41,285 nt of DNA from JAWUXM01 sp034111325 (GCA_034111325.1 JAWUXM010000046.1:1-41285), one strand, 5' to 3'; positions 25,108 to 34,600 are shown, numbered from the stretch's first letter. Numbers and translations are program-made. Notes: generated by a model from the letters alone, not told the origin.

Positions 25108-28100
25108 ATGTCTTCACAATATAAAGCTAATAATTTCATCCATTTACGTGTACATAGCTCCTATTCACTTGCGAGCGGCGCGATTATGGTTAATCAACTC
25201 GCTGAATTAGCTGCTAGACATAATATGCCAGCTGTTGCAGTTTCCGACCATGGTAATCTATTTGGGTTATTGGAATTCTCTCTTGCTGCTGTGAAATCAG
25301 GCGTACAGCCAATTATCGCCTGTGAATTAAAAATTCTCCATAAACAACAAGAAAATAACCTCCACAAAAAAGCTAAAACTTATGATGAAGTCTTGCTTAT
25401 CGCTAAAAACGAACAAGGCTACCATAATCTGCTCAAATTGGTCAGCAAATCATTTTTAGAGAAAGACGCCCTTTCAACAAATCATGTCACATTTGAACAC
25501 CTTAAAAGCTTAAGTGACGGTTTAATCATTCTCCTTGGTCATCACAAAAGTGCAGTTGGTCGGTTAATTCTAGATGAGAACCCTAAAGAAGCGGAGCGTA
25601 TTTTAAGCCTTTATCAGCAAGTTTTTAACGACAATCTCTACCTAGAAATCATGCGTCATGGCTTGCAAGAGGAAGAAATTATAAATGACGAACTCATTAA
25701 ATTAGCGCAAAAACATAAACTTCCTTTGGTTGCTACAAATGATGTATATTTTGCCACAAGAGAAATGCATGAAGCACATGACATACTCTCTTGCATTGCT
25801 GGTGGGCGTTACGCATCACAAAAAGATCGCCCAAAATTAACCGCTGAACATTTCTTCAAAAAGCCCCGTGAAATGTGCAGGTTATTTGCGGATGTTCCTG
25901 AAGCAATAGACAATACTCTAAAAATTGCCCAACGCTGCTCTTACCTCCCCCAAACTAGAGAAGCAATGCTACCGCATTCTCCAACAACAGAAGGACGTAG
26001 CGAGGCAGAAGAACTTGAAGCACAGGCGCGTGATGGTTTAAAAGACCACCTTGCAACTGATCCCTATTACACTGATTTTAGCGAGGACGATAAAATACCA
26101 TATCATGAACGTCTTGAATATGAGTTAGGAATTATCAATAAAATGGGTTTTGCCGGTTATTTCTTAATCGTCTCGGACTTCATCAAATGGAGCAAAGAAA
26201 GCAACATTCCTGTTGGTCCTGGGCGTGGTTCTGGCGCTGGCTCAATCATTGCATGGACAACTAAAATCACTGACCTTGATCCTCTGCGCTTTGGTCTGCT
26301 TTTTGAAAGATTCCTTAATCCTGAGCGTGTCTCAATGCCCGACTTTGATATTGATTTCTGTCAGGAAAGACGTGACGAAGTAATTGATTATGTGCGCCAT
26401 AAATATGGTACAGATCGTGTTGCACAAATTATTACTTTTGGAAAGCTGCAAGCCAAAGCCGTGCTAAAAGATGTTGGCAGAGTTTTACAAATGGCGTATC
26501 GCCAAGTTGACGATATTTGCAAGATGATTCCCTTCAACCCCTTAGCACCAGTGACGTTGCAGCAAGCGATCGATATGGATAAGTCCCTGCGTGATGCAAG
26601 GCGTAACGATGCTGATGTTGCAAAATTACTTGATATCGCACTAAAACTTGAGGGTTTGAATCGCCACTCTTCAACACATGCCGCTGGAATTGTCATTGGG
26701 GATTGCCCTCTTGATGAAATTGTACCGCTTTATAAAGATCCAAAATCTGACATGCCAGTCGTCCAATATTCAATGAAATATACTGAATTGGCAGGTTTGG
26801 TGAAATTCGACTTTCTAGGACTAAAAACCCTAACAACTATCTCTAAAACCGTTGATTTACTTACGCAGCAAGGCGTGGAAATCGACATTACGAAAATCAA
26901 TCTTGAAGATAAAAAAACCTTTGAACTATTAAGCAAGGGTGAAGCAGTTGGTGTTTTTCAATTAGAGAGCTCTGGCATGCGTGATTGCTTAGTTAAAATG
27001 CGCCCTGACAAATTAGAAGATATCATCGCGTTGATTTCCCTCTATCGCCCCGGGCCAATGGAAAATATTCCAACCTACATTGCCTGTAAACATGGCAGCG
27101 AAGAAGTAGAATACCCACATCCACTTTTAGAAGAATGTCTGGAGGAAACTTTTGGAGTAATTATCTATCAGGAGCAAGTTATGCAAATTGTGCAAATTCT
27201 TGGCGGATATTCCCTTGGTGGCGCAGATTTACTTAGACGCGCGATGGGTAAAAAAATCAAATCCGAGATGGATGCACAAAGAGAGATATTTATTAAAGGT
27301 GCGCTCATAAATAATTTAACTAAGAAAAATGCCTCTGATATTTTTGATCTAGTAGCAAAATTTGCAGGTTATGGTTTCAATAAATCACATGCGGCAGCCT
27401 ATGCGCTAATTGGCTATCAAACCGCCTATCTCAAAGCGAATCACCCTGTTGAATTTATGACCGCGATTTTAAATAATGATATAAACGACACTGATAAAAT
27501 TAACTCCTTCATTCAAGAAGTTAAAAGAATGAAAATCACCATTTTGCCACCTGAGATCAATAAATCAAAAGCATTATTCTCAGTTGAAATAGAAGGTGAT
27601 AAAAAATTCATTCGCTACGGGCTAGCTGCATTAAAATCCGTTGGCAAACAAGCAATGTTAGACCTTGAAAACATTCGCATTGAAAAAGGTGATTTTACTG
27701 ATGTTTTCGATTTTGCCGCAAAATGTGGAAGCTCCGTTGCTAATAAACGCCAATGTGAAAATCTTGTCAAAGCAGGTAGTTTTGATGCTTTAGATGGTAA
27801 CCGCCACAAGCTATTTCAAGCAATTGAACAAATTATCAAATATGCAGCCTTGTCTCAAAAAGAGCAGCAAAGTAATCAAGTCTCCTTGTTTGGCGGTGCG
27901 CAAGAAACAGTAACTAGGCCAAAAATCAATGATGCAAAAGATTGGAGCAACAAAGCGAAACTCAGCTATGAATTTGACGCTTTTGGCTTTTACCTAACAA
28001 GACATCCACTTGATTCATATAAAGAAATTCTTCTTAAAAATAACGTCACTAGCTCCGGTAATTTTGATAAGATCAGCAATGAATCTAATGTTAAACTGGC

Positions 28101-28557
28101 TGGTGTGGTAATTAATAGCAAACAGCGCTCAGGGAAAAATGGACGTTTTGCAACTATGACCCTTTCTGATCTTGAAGGAGTTTTTGAACTCTCGCTTTAT
28201 GATGATGATTTAATTGAAAGATCGCGTGATTTAATGGCTAATGGTGCAAAAATTACCCTTAGCGCTTTTGCACGTAAGGATGAAGGAGGTATAAGATTTA
28301 TTGTCCAATCATTGAATAATCTTGAAGAAGAATTTGCTGGGTTCTCGTCAAAAGTTAATATATTTCTTAAGAATCATCAAGAAATGGAAACCATAAGAGA
28401 CCTCTTAGATGATGATGGGGAGCAAAATATGGAAGTTTTTTTTACTTTATATGAAAAAAATTGCGAGATAAACATTGCCACCAATGAGAACTTCAGAACC
28501 TCAGAAAAATCAATGACTAAGATTAGGGCTCTTGAAAACGTTATAAAAGTCTTATAG
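25108..28557 (+). CDS. dnaE: DNA polymerase III alpha subunit
   Basis: This is the replicative polymerase catalytic subunit. The 1149 residues show the N-terminal PHP domain (FIHLRVHSSYSLASGAI, AVSDHGNLFGLLEF). The palm domain has PGRGSGAGSIIAW and the catalytic Asp cluster PDFDIDF (Asp412, Asp414 and Asp416). Thumb and fingers contain HAAGIVIG and KSHAAAYALIGYQTAYLKANHP. The OB-fold region (about 1000-1080, VKLAGVVINSKQRSGKNGRF) and a tail follow. DnaE1 type is favoured by length. It stands alone, with HU following after 120 bp. Confidence 0.97.
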   Translation: MSSQYKANNFIHLRVHSSYSLASGAIMVNQLAELAARHNMPAVAVSDHGNLFGLLEFSLAAVKSGVQPIIACELKILHKQQENNLHKKAKTYDEVLLIAKNEQGYHNLLKLVSKSFLEKDALSTNHVTFEHLKSLSDGLIILLGHHKSAVGRLILDENPKEAERILSLYQQVFNDNLYLEIMRHGLQEEEIINDELIKLAQKHKLPLVATNDVYFATREMHEAHDILSCIAGGRYASQKDRPKLTAEHFFKKPREMCRLFADVPEAIDNTLKIAQRCSYLPQTREAMLPHSPTTEGRSEAEELEAQARDGLKDHLATDPYYTDFSEDDKIPYHERLEYELGIINKMGFAGYFLIVSDFIKWSKESNIPVGPGRGSGAGSIIAWTTKITDLDPLRFGLLFERFLNPERVSMPDFDIDFCQERRDEVIDYVRHKYGTDRVAQIITFGKLQAKAVLKDVGRVLQMAYRQVDDICKMIPFNPLAPVTLQQAIDMDKSLRDARRNDADVAKLLDIALKLEGLNRHSSTHAAGIVIGDCPLDEIVPLYKDPKSDMPVVQYSMKYTELAGLVKFDFLGLKTLTTISKTVDLLTQQGVEIDITKINLEDKKTFELLSKGEAVGVFQLESSGMRDCLVKMRPDKLEDIIALISLYRPGPMENIPTYIACKHGSEEVEYPHPLLEECLEETFGVIIYQEQVMQIVQILGGYSLGGADLLRRAMGKKIKSEMDAQREIFIKGALINNLTKKNASDIFDLVAKFAGYGFNKSHAAAYALIGYQTAYLKANHPVEFMTAILNNDINDTDKINSFIQEVKRMKITILPPEINKSKALFSVEIEGDKKFIRYGLAALKSVGKQAMLDLENIRIEKGDFTDVFDFAAKCGSSVANKRQCENLVKAGSFDALDGNRHKLFQAIEQIIKYAALSQKEQQSNQVSLFGGAQETVTRPKINDAKDWSNKAKLSYEFDAFGFYLTRHPLDSYKEILLKNNVTSSGNFDKISNESNVKLAGVVINSKQRSGKNGRFATMTLSDLEGVFELSLYDDDLIERSRDLMANGAKITLSAFARKDEGGIRFIVQSLNNLEEEFAGFSSKVNIFLKNHQEMETIRDLLDDDGEQNMEVFFTLYEKNCEINIATNENFRTSEKSMTKIRALENVIKVL

Positions 28558-28680
28558 TGCAAGAAATGCGGTTATCCGCCTTAAAAATGATAAAAAGCCT
28601 TAACTAGCACTTGATTAATAAAATAATTCCTAATAGCGTCACTTTCACTATTTTTATTAAATATTTTATATAGGTTAATT

Positions 28681-28956
28681 ATGAGTAAAAAAGATCTTGT
28701 TAATAAAATTGCTAATCAAACTGGAACTAGTCAAAAGGCGGCAAATGAATTTTTAGATGCCTTTATACAATGTGTTCAGGAAGAAGTAGCAGAAGGTAAA
28801 AACCTTACCTTAATTGGCTTCGGTACTTTCTACAGAGCTCTTAGAAAAGCTACAAAAGGTAGAAACCCACAAACTGGTGCAGCGATTGATATTCCTGCTT
28901 CTAAACAACCTAAATTCCGTGCTGGAAAAGCTTTCAAAAAAGCTGTTAACGTCTAG
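28681..28956 (+). CDS. HU-family DNA-binding protein
   Basis: This 91-residue histone-like protein bends and compacts DNA as a dimer. It shows KKDLVNKIANQTGTSQKAANEFLDAF at the N-terminus and the core LIGFGTFYRALRKATKGRNPQTGAAIDIPASK, which forms the beta-arm with its Arg-Asn-Pro tip. HU is favoured over IHF because the general HU signature fits. A rho-independent terminator follows at 28984-29022, so it is probably a single-gene transcript. Confidence 0.95.
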   Translation: MSKKDLVNKIANQTGTSQKAANEFLDAFIQCVQEEVAEGKNLTLIGFGTFYRALRKATKGRNPQTGAAIDIPASKQPKFRAGKAFKKAVNV

Positions 28957-28983
28957 TACTGCTTTAGTAGTTGTTTAAATTAA

Positions 28984-29022
28984 AAAGCCTTGGGTATTGC
29001 AAAATGCCTGAGGCTTTTTTTT
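28984..29022 (+). terminator. Rho-independent terminator after HU gene
   Basis: The stem pairs AAGCCT (28985-28990) with AGGCTT (29011-29016), extended inward by GGGTATT and ATGCC with a mismatch. A run of eight T follows. It is the clearest terminator in the window. Confidence 0.88.
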
Positions 29023-29030
29023 GCCTATGA

Positions 29031-29150
29031 ATTAATCTTTTTGCGCCCTTTTAGTAATACGTTAAAGTCCCCTCTCCCTTAATCTTAAGGGAGAGGGCTG
29101 GGGTGAGGTTAATCTTTTATAGTGTGGATTCCCGCCTGCGCGGGAATGAC
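29031..29150. repeat. Composite repeat cluster after the HU terminator
   Basis: The edge AATCTTTTTGCGCCC of the palindromic family is joined through GTTAAAGTC to CCCTCTCCCTTAATCTTAAG and its GGGAGAGGGCTGGGGTGAGG tail (29069-29110). A short inverted repeat ATTCCCGC/GCGGGAAT lies at 29128-29147. The last resembles repeats that I recall as widespread in Proteobacteria. No gene is present. Confidence 0.7.
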
Positions 29151-29195
29151 GCAAATATAACAATTCAGAGTTTAATCATTTTTGAAAATTAAAAA

Positions 29196-29400
29196 TATAA
29201 ATCTAATAAATTTTGCTTTTATTTTTGTCAAATGTCCTTTGCGATTGAGCGACGTGTATACCAATGCTGGGACTTTTTGAAGGGATTTTTGTGATGATTT
29301 TTGTTGAATGTCCTGTGTGAATGAGCGACGTGTACGCCTTAGTACACGAGTCGAAATGAACACAGGTTATTTGACAAAAAGCGCCCAAAAAGAATTAGAG
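29196..29400. repeat. Truncated plus full palindromic element
   Basis: A left half-copy (29196-29264) is followed by a full copy (about 29265-29400). The full copy has outer arms TTTTTGTTGAAT/ATTTGACAAAAA and tip GTGTACGCCTTAGTACAC. The half-copy shares an identical 53-bp stretch (29200-29252) with the next element (29406-29458). Confidence 0.8.
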
Positions 29401-29405
29401 TGGGA

Positions 29406-29528
29406 AATCTAATAAATTTTGCTTTTATTTTTGTCAAATGTCCTTTGCGATTGAGCGAAGTGTATTCTTCATACACGAGTCGAAATGAGTAAAGGTTATT
29501 TGGCAAAAAGAATGCAAAAGAATTAGAT
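29406..29528. repeat. Palindromic element, copy after hemA
   Basis: This full copy has outer arms TTTTTGTCAAAT/ATTTGGCAAAAA and tip GTGTATTCTTCATACAC. Its right edge AAAAGAATTAGATTT reaches the hemA stop codon at 29530-29532. Read from hemA it begins directly after the gene. Confidence 0.85.
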
Positions 29529-29529
29529 T

Positions 29530-30714
29530 TTAGTACCAGACGTCTTTAAGGGAGGCGACTAGCGCCTCAATCATCTCCTGACTATGCTCTGGTGAAACAG
29601 TGATACGCAGACGTTCTTTACCGCGCGGAACTGTTGGGAAGTTAATTGGCTGGATATAAATATCATGTTTTTCAAGTAATATATCAGCAATTTTTTTACA
29701 TTTGCCAGAATCACCAACTAGCAATGAAATAATGTGACTATCCTCTGTAATAGCCTGCATGTTATTTTTGCGTAACAGCTGTTGCAAGGATTTTACATTT
29801 TTAAAGAAGCGCTCACGCTCCTTATTGCTCTTTTTCAAATATTTAATACTTGCCCTTGCACTTGCTGCGATAACTGGCGGCAGCGATGTTGTAAAAATAA
29901 AATCTGCTGAGCAAGAACGTACTGTATCAATAATTTCTGCACTTGCGACAATATAACCACCAATTGTTCCATAGGCTTTGGCAAAAGTTCCTTGGATAAT
30001 ATCTAAACGCTCGCTCACACCTTCTTGCTGACTAATACCGCCGCCATTTTCACCATAGAGACCAACTGCATGCACTTCATCAACATAGGTTAACACGTTA
30101 TATTTATCCGCTAAGTCACATATTTCTTTCAGTGGAGCTATGCTACCATCCATCGAGTAAACTGATTCACAGATTAGCAATTTTGGCGTATCTAGCGGTA
30201 GAGATTCTAACTTTTCCGTAAGGTCCGCCAAATCATTATGTTTGAAAATTATCTTCTTGGCTTTGCTGTGGCGAATCCCCGCGATAATCGAAGCATGATT
30301 ATATTCATCAGAGAGAATCACACAATCTGTAAGCAATGAGGCAATTGTTGAAATCGCCGCTTGGTTAGCAATGTAACCAGAGGTAAAAACCAAACCACGA
30401 TCTTTGCCGTGCAATTTTGCAACTTCCTTCTCGAGCTCAACTATTTCATGATTATTACCTGAAATATTACGTGTTCCGCCTGAACCAACGCCATATTCGC
30501 CAATTGCTTTAATTGCAGCCTTAGTAATTACTGGGTTTTGTGCCATTGCGAGATAATCATTACTGCACCAAACTACGATTTTACGATCAGTTTTATAGCT
30601 ATGTGCATAAGGGAAATCCCCTGCGATTCTGGCAATGTCAATAAATTCTCTATATCTCTTCTCTCCCTTGATTTGCTCGAGATTTTTTATAAAATGTTTT
30701 TTGTAATCAATCAT
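29530..30714 (-). CDS. hemA: 5-aminolevulinate synthase
   Basis: This PLP enzyme condenses glycine and succinyl-CoA to 5-aminolevulinate, the first heme step in alphaproteobacteria (Shemin pathway). The 394 residues show VVWCSNDYLAM, GSGGTRNISGNNHEIVELE and SDEYNHASIIAGIRHSK. The aspartate region TYVDEVHAVGLYG is present, and the PLP lysine lies in GTFAKAYGTIGGYI (Lys246). The C-terminal substrate-closing loop VPRGKERLRITVSPEHS is intact. Its ATG overlaps the ctaA stop by 4 nt (30711-30714), linking heme synthesis to heme A synthesis in one transcript. A palindromic element begins at its stop. Confidence 0.96.
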   Translation of the reverse strand: MIDYKKHFIKNLEQIKGEKRYREFIDIARIAGDFPYAHSYKTDRKIVVWCSNDYLAMAQNPVITKAAIKAIGEYGVGSGGTRNISGNNHEIVELEKEVAKLHGKDRGLVFTSGYIANQAAISTIASLLTDCVILSDEYNHASIIAGIRHSKAKKIIFKHNDLADLTEKLESLPLDTPKLLICESVYSMDGSIAPLKEICDLADKYNVLTYVDEVHAVGLYGENGGGISQQEGVSERLDIIQGTFAKAYGTIGGYIVASAEIIDTVRSCSADFIFTTSLPPVIAASARASIKYLKKSNKERERFFKNVKSLQQLLRKNNMQAITEDSHIISLLVGDSGKCKKIADILLEKHDIYIQPINFPTVPRGKERLRITVSPEHSQEMIEALVASLKDVWY

Positions 30715-31697
30715 CTGATTTGATTATTAATTTTTACACTTACTGCAAATACAGCTAGCGCCATCATTTGATGTAGCGATGCCATGCCAATTGGCACTTG
30801 GTAAAGCAGCGTACTTATACCAAATATAACCTGCATTACAACAATTATCAGGAATAAGATACTCCAACGCTCACGCCTTAAAGCCACAAATATACTCACT
30901 GCAAGCAGAATCAAAACACCCAGCACACGATGAATAAATTGTACGCTCGCATGGTTTTCAAAGAAGTTCAGCCAAAAAGGCTGCATTGCAGCAAATTCCA
31001 TTGGCACTATAGAAGCACCCATAAACGGAAATTCATTATAGAGCAAACCTGCATTAAGCCCTGCTACAAAGGCTCCCCAGACAATTTGAACAAATATCAA
31101 TATAGTAATGAAATAGGAAAAATATTTAAGTGATGAGTGCTGTTTAACAATATTTGATAATTGTAAGACTTGCCACCAAATCAACCCAAAAATCACAAAG
31201 GCAGTACCAAGATGAAAAGCCAAGCGATAATGGCTAACATCAGTATTCTCTGACAATCCGCTTTTAACCATAAACCAACCAACAACACCTTGCGCAAAAA
31301 TTAGCAGAAACATTCCCCAATATTTAAGCATGCTGCGTGACCGCACTTGCACAGTGAAATAAATTAGCGGCAAAAGAAAGAATAAACCAAAAAGCCGCGC
31401 AATTAAGCGATGAAGATATTCGAGCCAAAAAATGGATTTGAACTGCGCTAGGCTCATACCGTAATTCACCTGCTTATATTCAGGAATTTGCTGATATTGG
31501 CTAAAGAAAATTTGCCATTTTGCCTCAGATAATGGCGGAAAAATACCGACAAACAAGTCCCACTTAGTAATCGACAAGCCTGATTCCGTAAGCCTTGTTA
31601 AACCACCAACTAAGACAATTGTTGCAATGAATATCATTGAACCAATCAACCAAATTAATATTTGCTTATCTAATTTCTTTTGCATAATATAACTCAT
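30711..31697 (-). CDS. ctaA: Heme A synthase (CtaA/COX15)
   Basis: This membrane enzyme oxidises heme O to heme A for aa3-type cytochrome oxidases. The 328 residues have eight predicted helices and the conserved heme ligands in LEYLHRLIARLFG (the ExxHR motif), HYRLAFHLGTAFV, VQFIHRVLGVLILL and ASLHQMMALAVF. TRLTESGLSITKWDLFVGIFPPLSEAKW is the usual loop after helix 1. Start codons at 31697 and 31685 are both possible. It overlaps hemA by 4 nt and is divergent from the oxidase-like gene at 31716, with only 18 nt between starts. Confidence 0.95.
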   Translation of the reverse strand: MSYIMQKKLDKQILIWLIGSMIFIATIVLVGGLTRLTESGLSITKWDLFVGIFPPLSEAKWQIFFSQYQQIPEYKQVNYGMSLAQFKSIFWLEYLHRLIARLFGLFFLLPLIYFTVQVRSRSMLKYWGMFLLIFAQGVVGWFMVKSGLSENTDVSHYRLAFHLGTAFVIFGLIWWQVLQLSNIVKQHSSLKYFSYFITILIFVQIVWGAFVAGLNAGLLYNEFPFMGASIVPMEFAAMQPFWLNFFENHASVQFIHRVLGVLILLAVSIFVALRRERWSILFLIIVVMQVIFGISTLLYQVPIGMASLHQMMALAVFAVSVKINNQIR

Positions 31698-31715
31698 AAA
31701 TTACAAATAAAAAAC

Positions 31716-33023
31716 ATGCTCCACATAAACCCACAAAATCGCTTAGCAAAATTATGGCTTTATTTCGCCATTAGCTCTTTAACCTTCGCTGGAGTTTTTT
31801 CAATTATTATCGTGTTTGCGCGCACACCAATAATTAAAGATTTATTACCATTTCATAACTTATTCGCCAATAGCTTAGTCGTCCATGTTAATTTCTCACA
31901 ATTATTTTGGATGTTGTCGATTTCTATGATGCTACTCTCTAGCCTTGATAAAACAAATGCGAGATTTTCCATCACTAATTTTCGCCTAGCCCTAATCGGC
32001 GCGGTTTTCATTGCTATCTCGCCCTTTCTGCCTAACGCACAGCCAATCTTGAATAATTACATACCTGTCATTAACCATCTATTTTTCTTCATTGGTTTAG
32101 CATTTTTCTTCACCGCTCTACTCTTAGAAAATATTATTGCCCTCGCTAATAGTCGTAAATATTATGCTAATAGCGAAAAATGGATAATATTTTCCAACAG
32201 CCCAATTATCATCATCAGCCTATTATGCATGATATTAACCTATCGCCAAATTCCAATAAGTGAAACTGGTCATGATTTTTACGAAACCTTATTTTGGGGC
32301 GGCGGCCACCTCTTGCAATTCGCCTATAGCAATTTATTACTCATCGCTTTCTTGCTTATATCACCATCCTTAGGGATTAATCTAAAGCCTAAACAAGCCT
32401 TCATAAAGCTTTGCTTTTCCTTGAACATACTGATTGCCGCTATCGGGCTATTATACTTTACAACTGGCGATTCTTCCCTAAGTAATTATTTTAATTTTTA
32501 CACAAAACATATGATTATTGCGGGTGGCATTATACCACTCATTGTTTTTCTCCTCTTATTCACAACCTTTCTAAAACGCCAAACCATACCTAAAAGCAAC
32601 TTTGCTGTCAAAAGCTGCCTAGGTTTTTCCCTCCTCCTCTTTCTCTCTGGCGGTTTTATTGGCTTTCTCATCCGTGAAATCAACACAACCGTTCCTGCAC
32701 ATTATCACGGCTCCACTGTGGGGATAACGATTGCCCTAATGGGTTTAATCTATCATTTACTGCCCAAGTTTGGCTTTAATGAAGTAAAAGGAAGGCTTGC
32801 AAAAATCCAACCTTTTTTCTATGGTGGCGGGCAGATCCTACATATAACTGGCCTTGCTTTTTCTGGTGGCTATGGCGCTCTGCGCAAAGACCCTACCGCG
32901 ATCTATGATTTTAAAGTTCGCGTCTGGATGGGTTTAATGGGTATGGGCGGGTTACTCGCTATGATTGGCGGCCTGTTATTTGTAATAATCTGTTATAAAT
33001 CTATAAGAGGAAAAAATGCCTAA
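31716..33023 (+). CDS. Heme-copper oxidase subunit I-like protein, atypical CuB site
   Basis: This 435-residue integral membrane protein, about 12 helices, resembles subunit I of ba3/cbb3-like oxidases. HVNFSQLFWML (His57) fits the helix II low-spin heme ligand. FWGGGHLLQF fits the helix VI CuB histidine (His198), but the residue four on is Phe202 where the cross-linking Tyr is expected. VPAHYHGSTVGITIALMG matches the helix X H-x-H pair (His329, His331), followed by YHLLPKFG. Where the CuB His-His pair should lie, the sequence reads GLLYFTTGD (244-252). No subunit II or III gene is adjacent. A TTG 36 nt upstream would overlap ctaA, so ATG 31716 is chosen. The end overlaps grxC by 8 nt. Confidence 0.75.
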   Translation: MLHINPQNRLAKLWLYFAISSLTFAGVFSIIIVFARTPIIKDLLPFHNLFANSLVVHVNFSQLFWMLSISMMLLSSLDKTNARFSITNFRLALIGAVFIAISPFLPNAQPILNNYIPVINHLFFFIGLAFFFTALLLENIIALANSRKYYANSEKWIIFSNSPIIIISLLCMILTYRQIPISETGHDFYETLFWGGGHLLQFAYSNLLLIAFLLISPSLGINLKPKQAFIKLCFSLNILIAAIGLLYFTTGDSSLSNYFNFYTKHMIIAGGIIPLIVFLLLFTTFLKRQTIPKSNFAVKSCLGFSLLLFLSGGFIGFLIREINTTVPAHYHGSTVGITIALMGLIYHLLPKFGFNEVKGRLAKIQPFFYGGGQILHITGLAFSGGYGALRKDPTAIYDFKVRVWMGLMGMGGLLAMIGGLLFVIICYKSIRGKNA

Positions 33024-33279
33024 AATCATAATGTACAAAACACCTGTTTGCCCTTACTGCCAACGTGCAAAAGCGCTTTTCAATAAAAAAGGCGTTGCCG
33101 ACCAAATTCAAGAAATAGATATCACCACAGAGCCACATCTACGTGATGAGATGATGAGCAAAACTGGTGGTCGTAAAACTGTTCCGCAAATATTCATTAA
33201 TGATACCCATGTTGGCGGTTTTGATGATTTACATGCTTTGGATCAGGCGGGTAAGTTAGATGCTTTGCTAGAATCATAA
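33016..33279 (+). CDS. grxC: Glutaredoxin 3
   Basis: This 87-residue thiol-disulfide oxidoreductase of the GrxC type uses glutathione in the cytoplasm. The dithiol active site is CPYC at residues 12-15. The glutathione-binding TVPQIFINDTHVGGFDDL is intact, with the cis-Pro. AGAGGAA sits just before the start, inside the end of the preceding gene. The 8-nt overlap suggests co-expression with the oxidase-like gene, perhaps coincidental. A palindromic element begins 2 nt after the stop. Confidence 0.95.
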   Translation: MPKIIMYKTPVCPYCQRAKALFNKKGVADQIQEIDITTEPHLRDEMMSKTGGRKTVPQIFINDTHVGGFDDLHALDQAGKLDALLES

Positions 33280-33280
33280 A

Positions 33281-33404
33281 TTAATCTTTTTGGGCTCTTT
33301 TTAGTAATTAACCTTCATGCCTTTCGACTCGTGTAGAGAAACCTACACGTCGCTCACGCATTTGGGACATTTACTAAAAATATCTCCAAAAATCTTTAAT
33401 TTAT
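33281..33404. repeat. Palindromic element, copy after grxC
   Basis: This full copy in reverse orientation starts TTAATCTTTTTGGGCTC right after the grxC stop. The outer arms TTTTTAGTAATT/ATTTACTAAAAA and the tip GTGTAGAGAAACCTACAC pair differently in sequence from other copies but keep the fold. It fills most of the gap before tsaD. Confidence 0.85.
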
Positions 33405-33435
33405 AACCTCACAAATACAGACAGCATAATAGCAA

Positions 33436-34470
33436 ATGAAAATTCTAGGAATTGAAACAAGCTGCGATGAAACGGCAGCGGCAATTGTAACTGATAAGCG
33501 TGAAATTCTTAGTAATGTGATTTTCTCGCAGATCGATGAACATCAACCGTTTGGCGGCGTAGTGCCAGAAATTGCCTCACGTAGCCATGTTAACAATATT
33601 GATATAGTTATCAAATCCGCACTTAGTGAGGCAGGTTTAAAGTCAGCTAGTGAAATCGACGCAATTGCTGTCACGGCGGGTCCAGGCTTAATTGGTGGTG
33701 TAGTGGTTGGTTTGACTGCTGCAAAAGCTATGGCAGCCGCTTTAGGAAAACCATTTATTGCCGTGAATCATCTAGAAGGTCATGCGTTAACTGCAAGACT
33801 TACCAACCCTGAACTTAAATTCCCCTTCCTTTTACTTTTAGCTTCTGGTGGGCATTGCCAAATTTTAATTACCCATAATGTCGGTAAATACGAAATTCTT
33901 GGCGCAACTAAAGATGACGCTCTCGGTGAATGTTTTGATAAAGCCGCTAAAATACTAGGGCTTGATTATCCCGGCGGGCCTGAAATTGAAAAACGCGCTA
34001 AACTTGGCAATAAAAATAAACACCAACTCCCTATTGCTTTAAAAGGTCAGGATAATTGTGACTTCTCTTTCTCTGGGTTAAAAACTGCGGTTCATCATTT
34101 AGTACGCAAAGAAAAGGACTCTGAAGGTAATTTATCGCCAACACAAATCAACGATGTTTGCGCTTCTCTGCAAGAATGTTTTGCTCAAATTTTAGAGGAT
34201 CGCCTCAAGCATGCTATTGCAAAATATGAACAACTAAGCAAAGGCAATATCAACAGAAAACTAGTCTTTGCTGGCGGAGTTGCTGCTAATGAATATTTGC
34301 GTAACTCTTTAACAAATTTCCTAAGTAAATATAATTACGAATTAATCACTCCACCAATTAAACTGTGTACTGATAATGCCGCGATGATCGCTTGGGCAGG
34401 AATTGAAAAATTGCAGAATGGCCAGAATGACTCTCTAGACTTTGCTCCCCGCTCACGCTGGCCCCTCTAA
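33436..34470 (+). CDS. tsaD: tRNA N6-adenosine threonylcarbamoyltransferase
   Basis: TsaD is the catalytic subunit of the t6A-modifying complex and acts on position 37 of ANN-decoding tRNAs. The 344 residues include GIETSCDETAAAIV and the metal-binding HLEGHAL (His112, His116). PFLLLLASGGHCQILI, KAAKILGLDYPGGPEIEK and VFAGGVAANEYLR follow, with TDNAAMIAWAG near the end. Length and motifs are canonical. It appears to be a single gene flanked by repeats on both sides. Confidence 0.97.
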   Translation: MKILGIETSCDETAAAIVTDKREILSNVIFSQIDEHQPFGGVVPEIASRSHVNNIDIVIKSALSEAGLKSASEIDAIAVTAGPGLIGGVVVGLTAAKAMAAALGKPFIAVNHLEGHALTARLTNPELKFPFLLLLASGGHCQILITHNVGKYEILGATKDDALGECFDKAAKILGLDYPGGPEIEKRAKLGNKNKHQLPIALKGQDNCDFSFSGLKTAVHHLVRKEKDSEGNLSPTQINDVCASLQECFAQILEDRLKHAIAKYEQLSKGNINRKLVFAGGVAANEYLRNSLTNFLSKYNYELITPPIKLCTDNAAMIAWAGIEKLQNGQNDSLDFAPRSRWPL

Positions 34471-34600
34471 AATCTGGTCTTTTTGCGCCCCCTTAAAGCC
34501 CCCTCTCCCTTAATTATAAGGGAGAGGGCTGGGGTGAGGGTTTGTAGTTGATGTGTTTTACACTCCTTCGTTAGAGCAGGACATGCTATCTGCTGATTGC
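34471..34600. repeat. Composite repeat after tsaD
   Basis: AATCTGGTCTTTTTGCGCCC starts immediately after the tsaD stop, then CTTAAAGCC leads into CCCTCTCCCTTAATTATAAG and GGGAGAGGGCTGGGGTGAGG. Beyond it GAGCAGGACATGC recalls the far arm of the palindromic family. This is the same composite arrangement as at 29031 and 34948. Confidence 0.7.

Noticed and set aside
29196..29528. Repeated units suggesting a CRISPR array
   Set aside because: The units are long, palindromic and irregularly spaced, with no uniform spacers and no cas genes.
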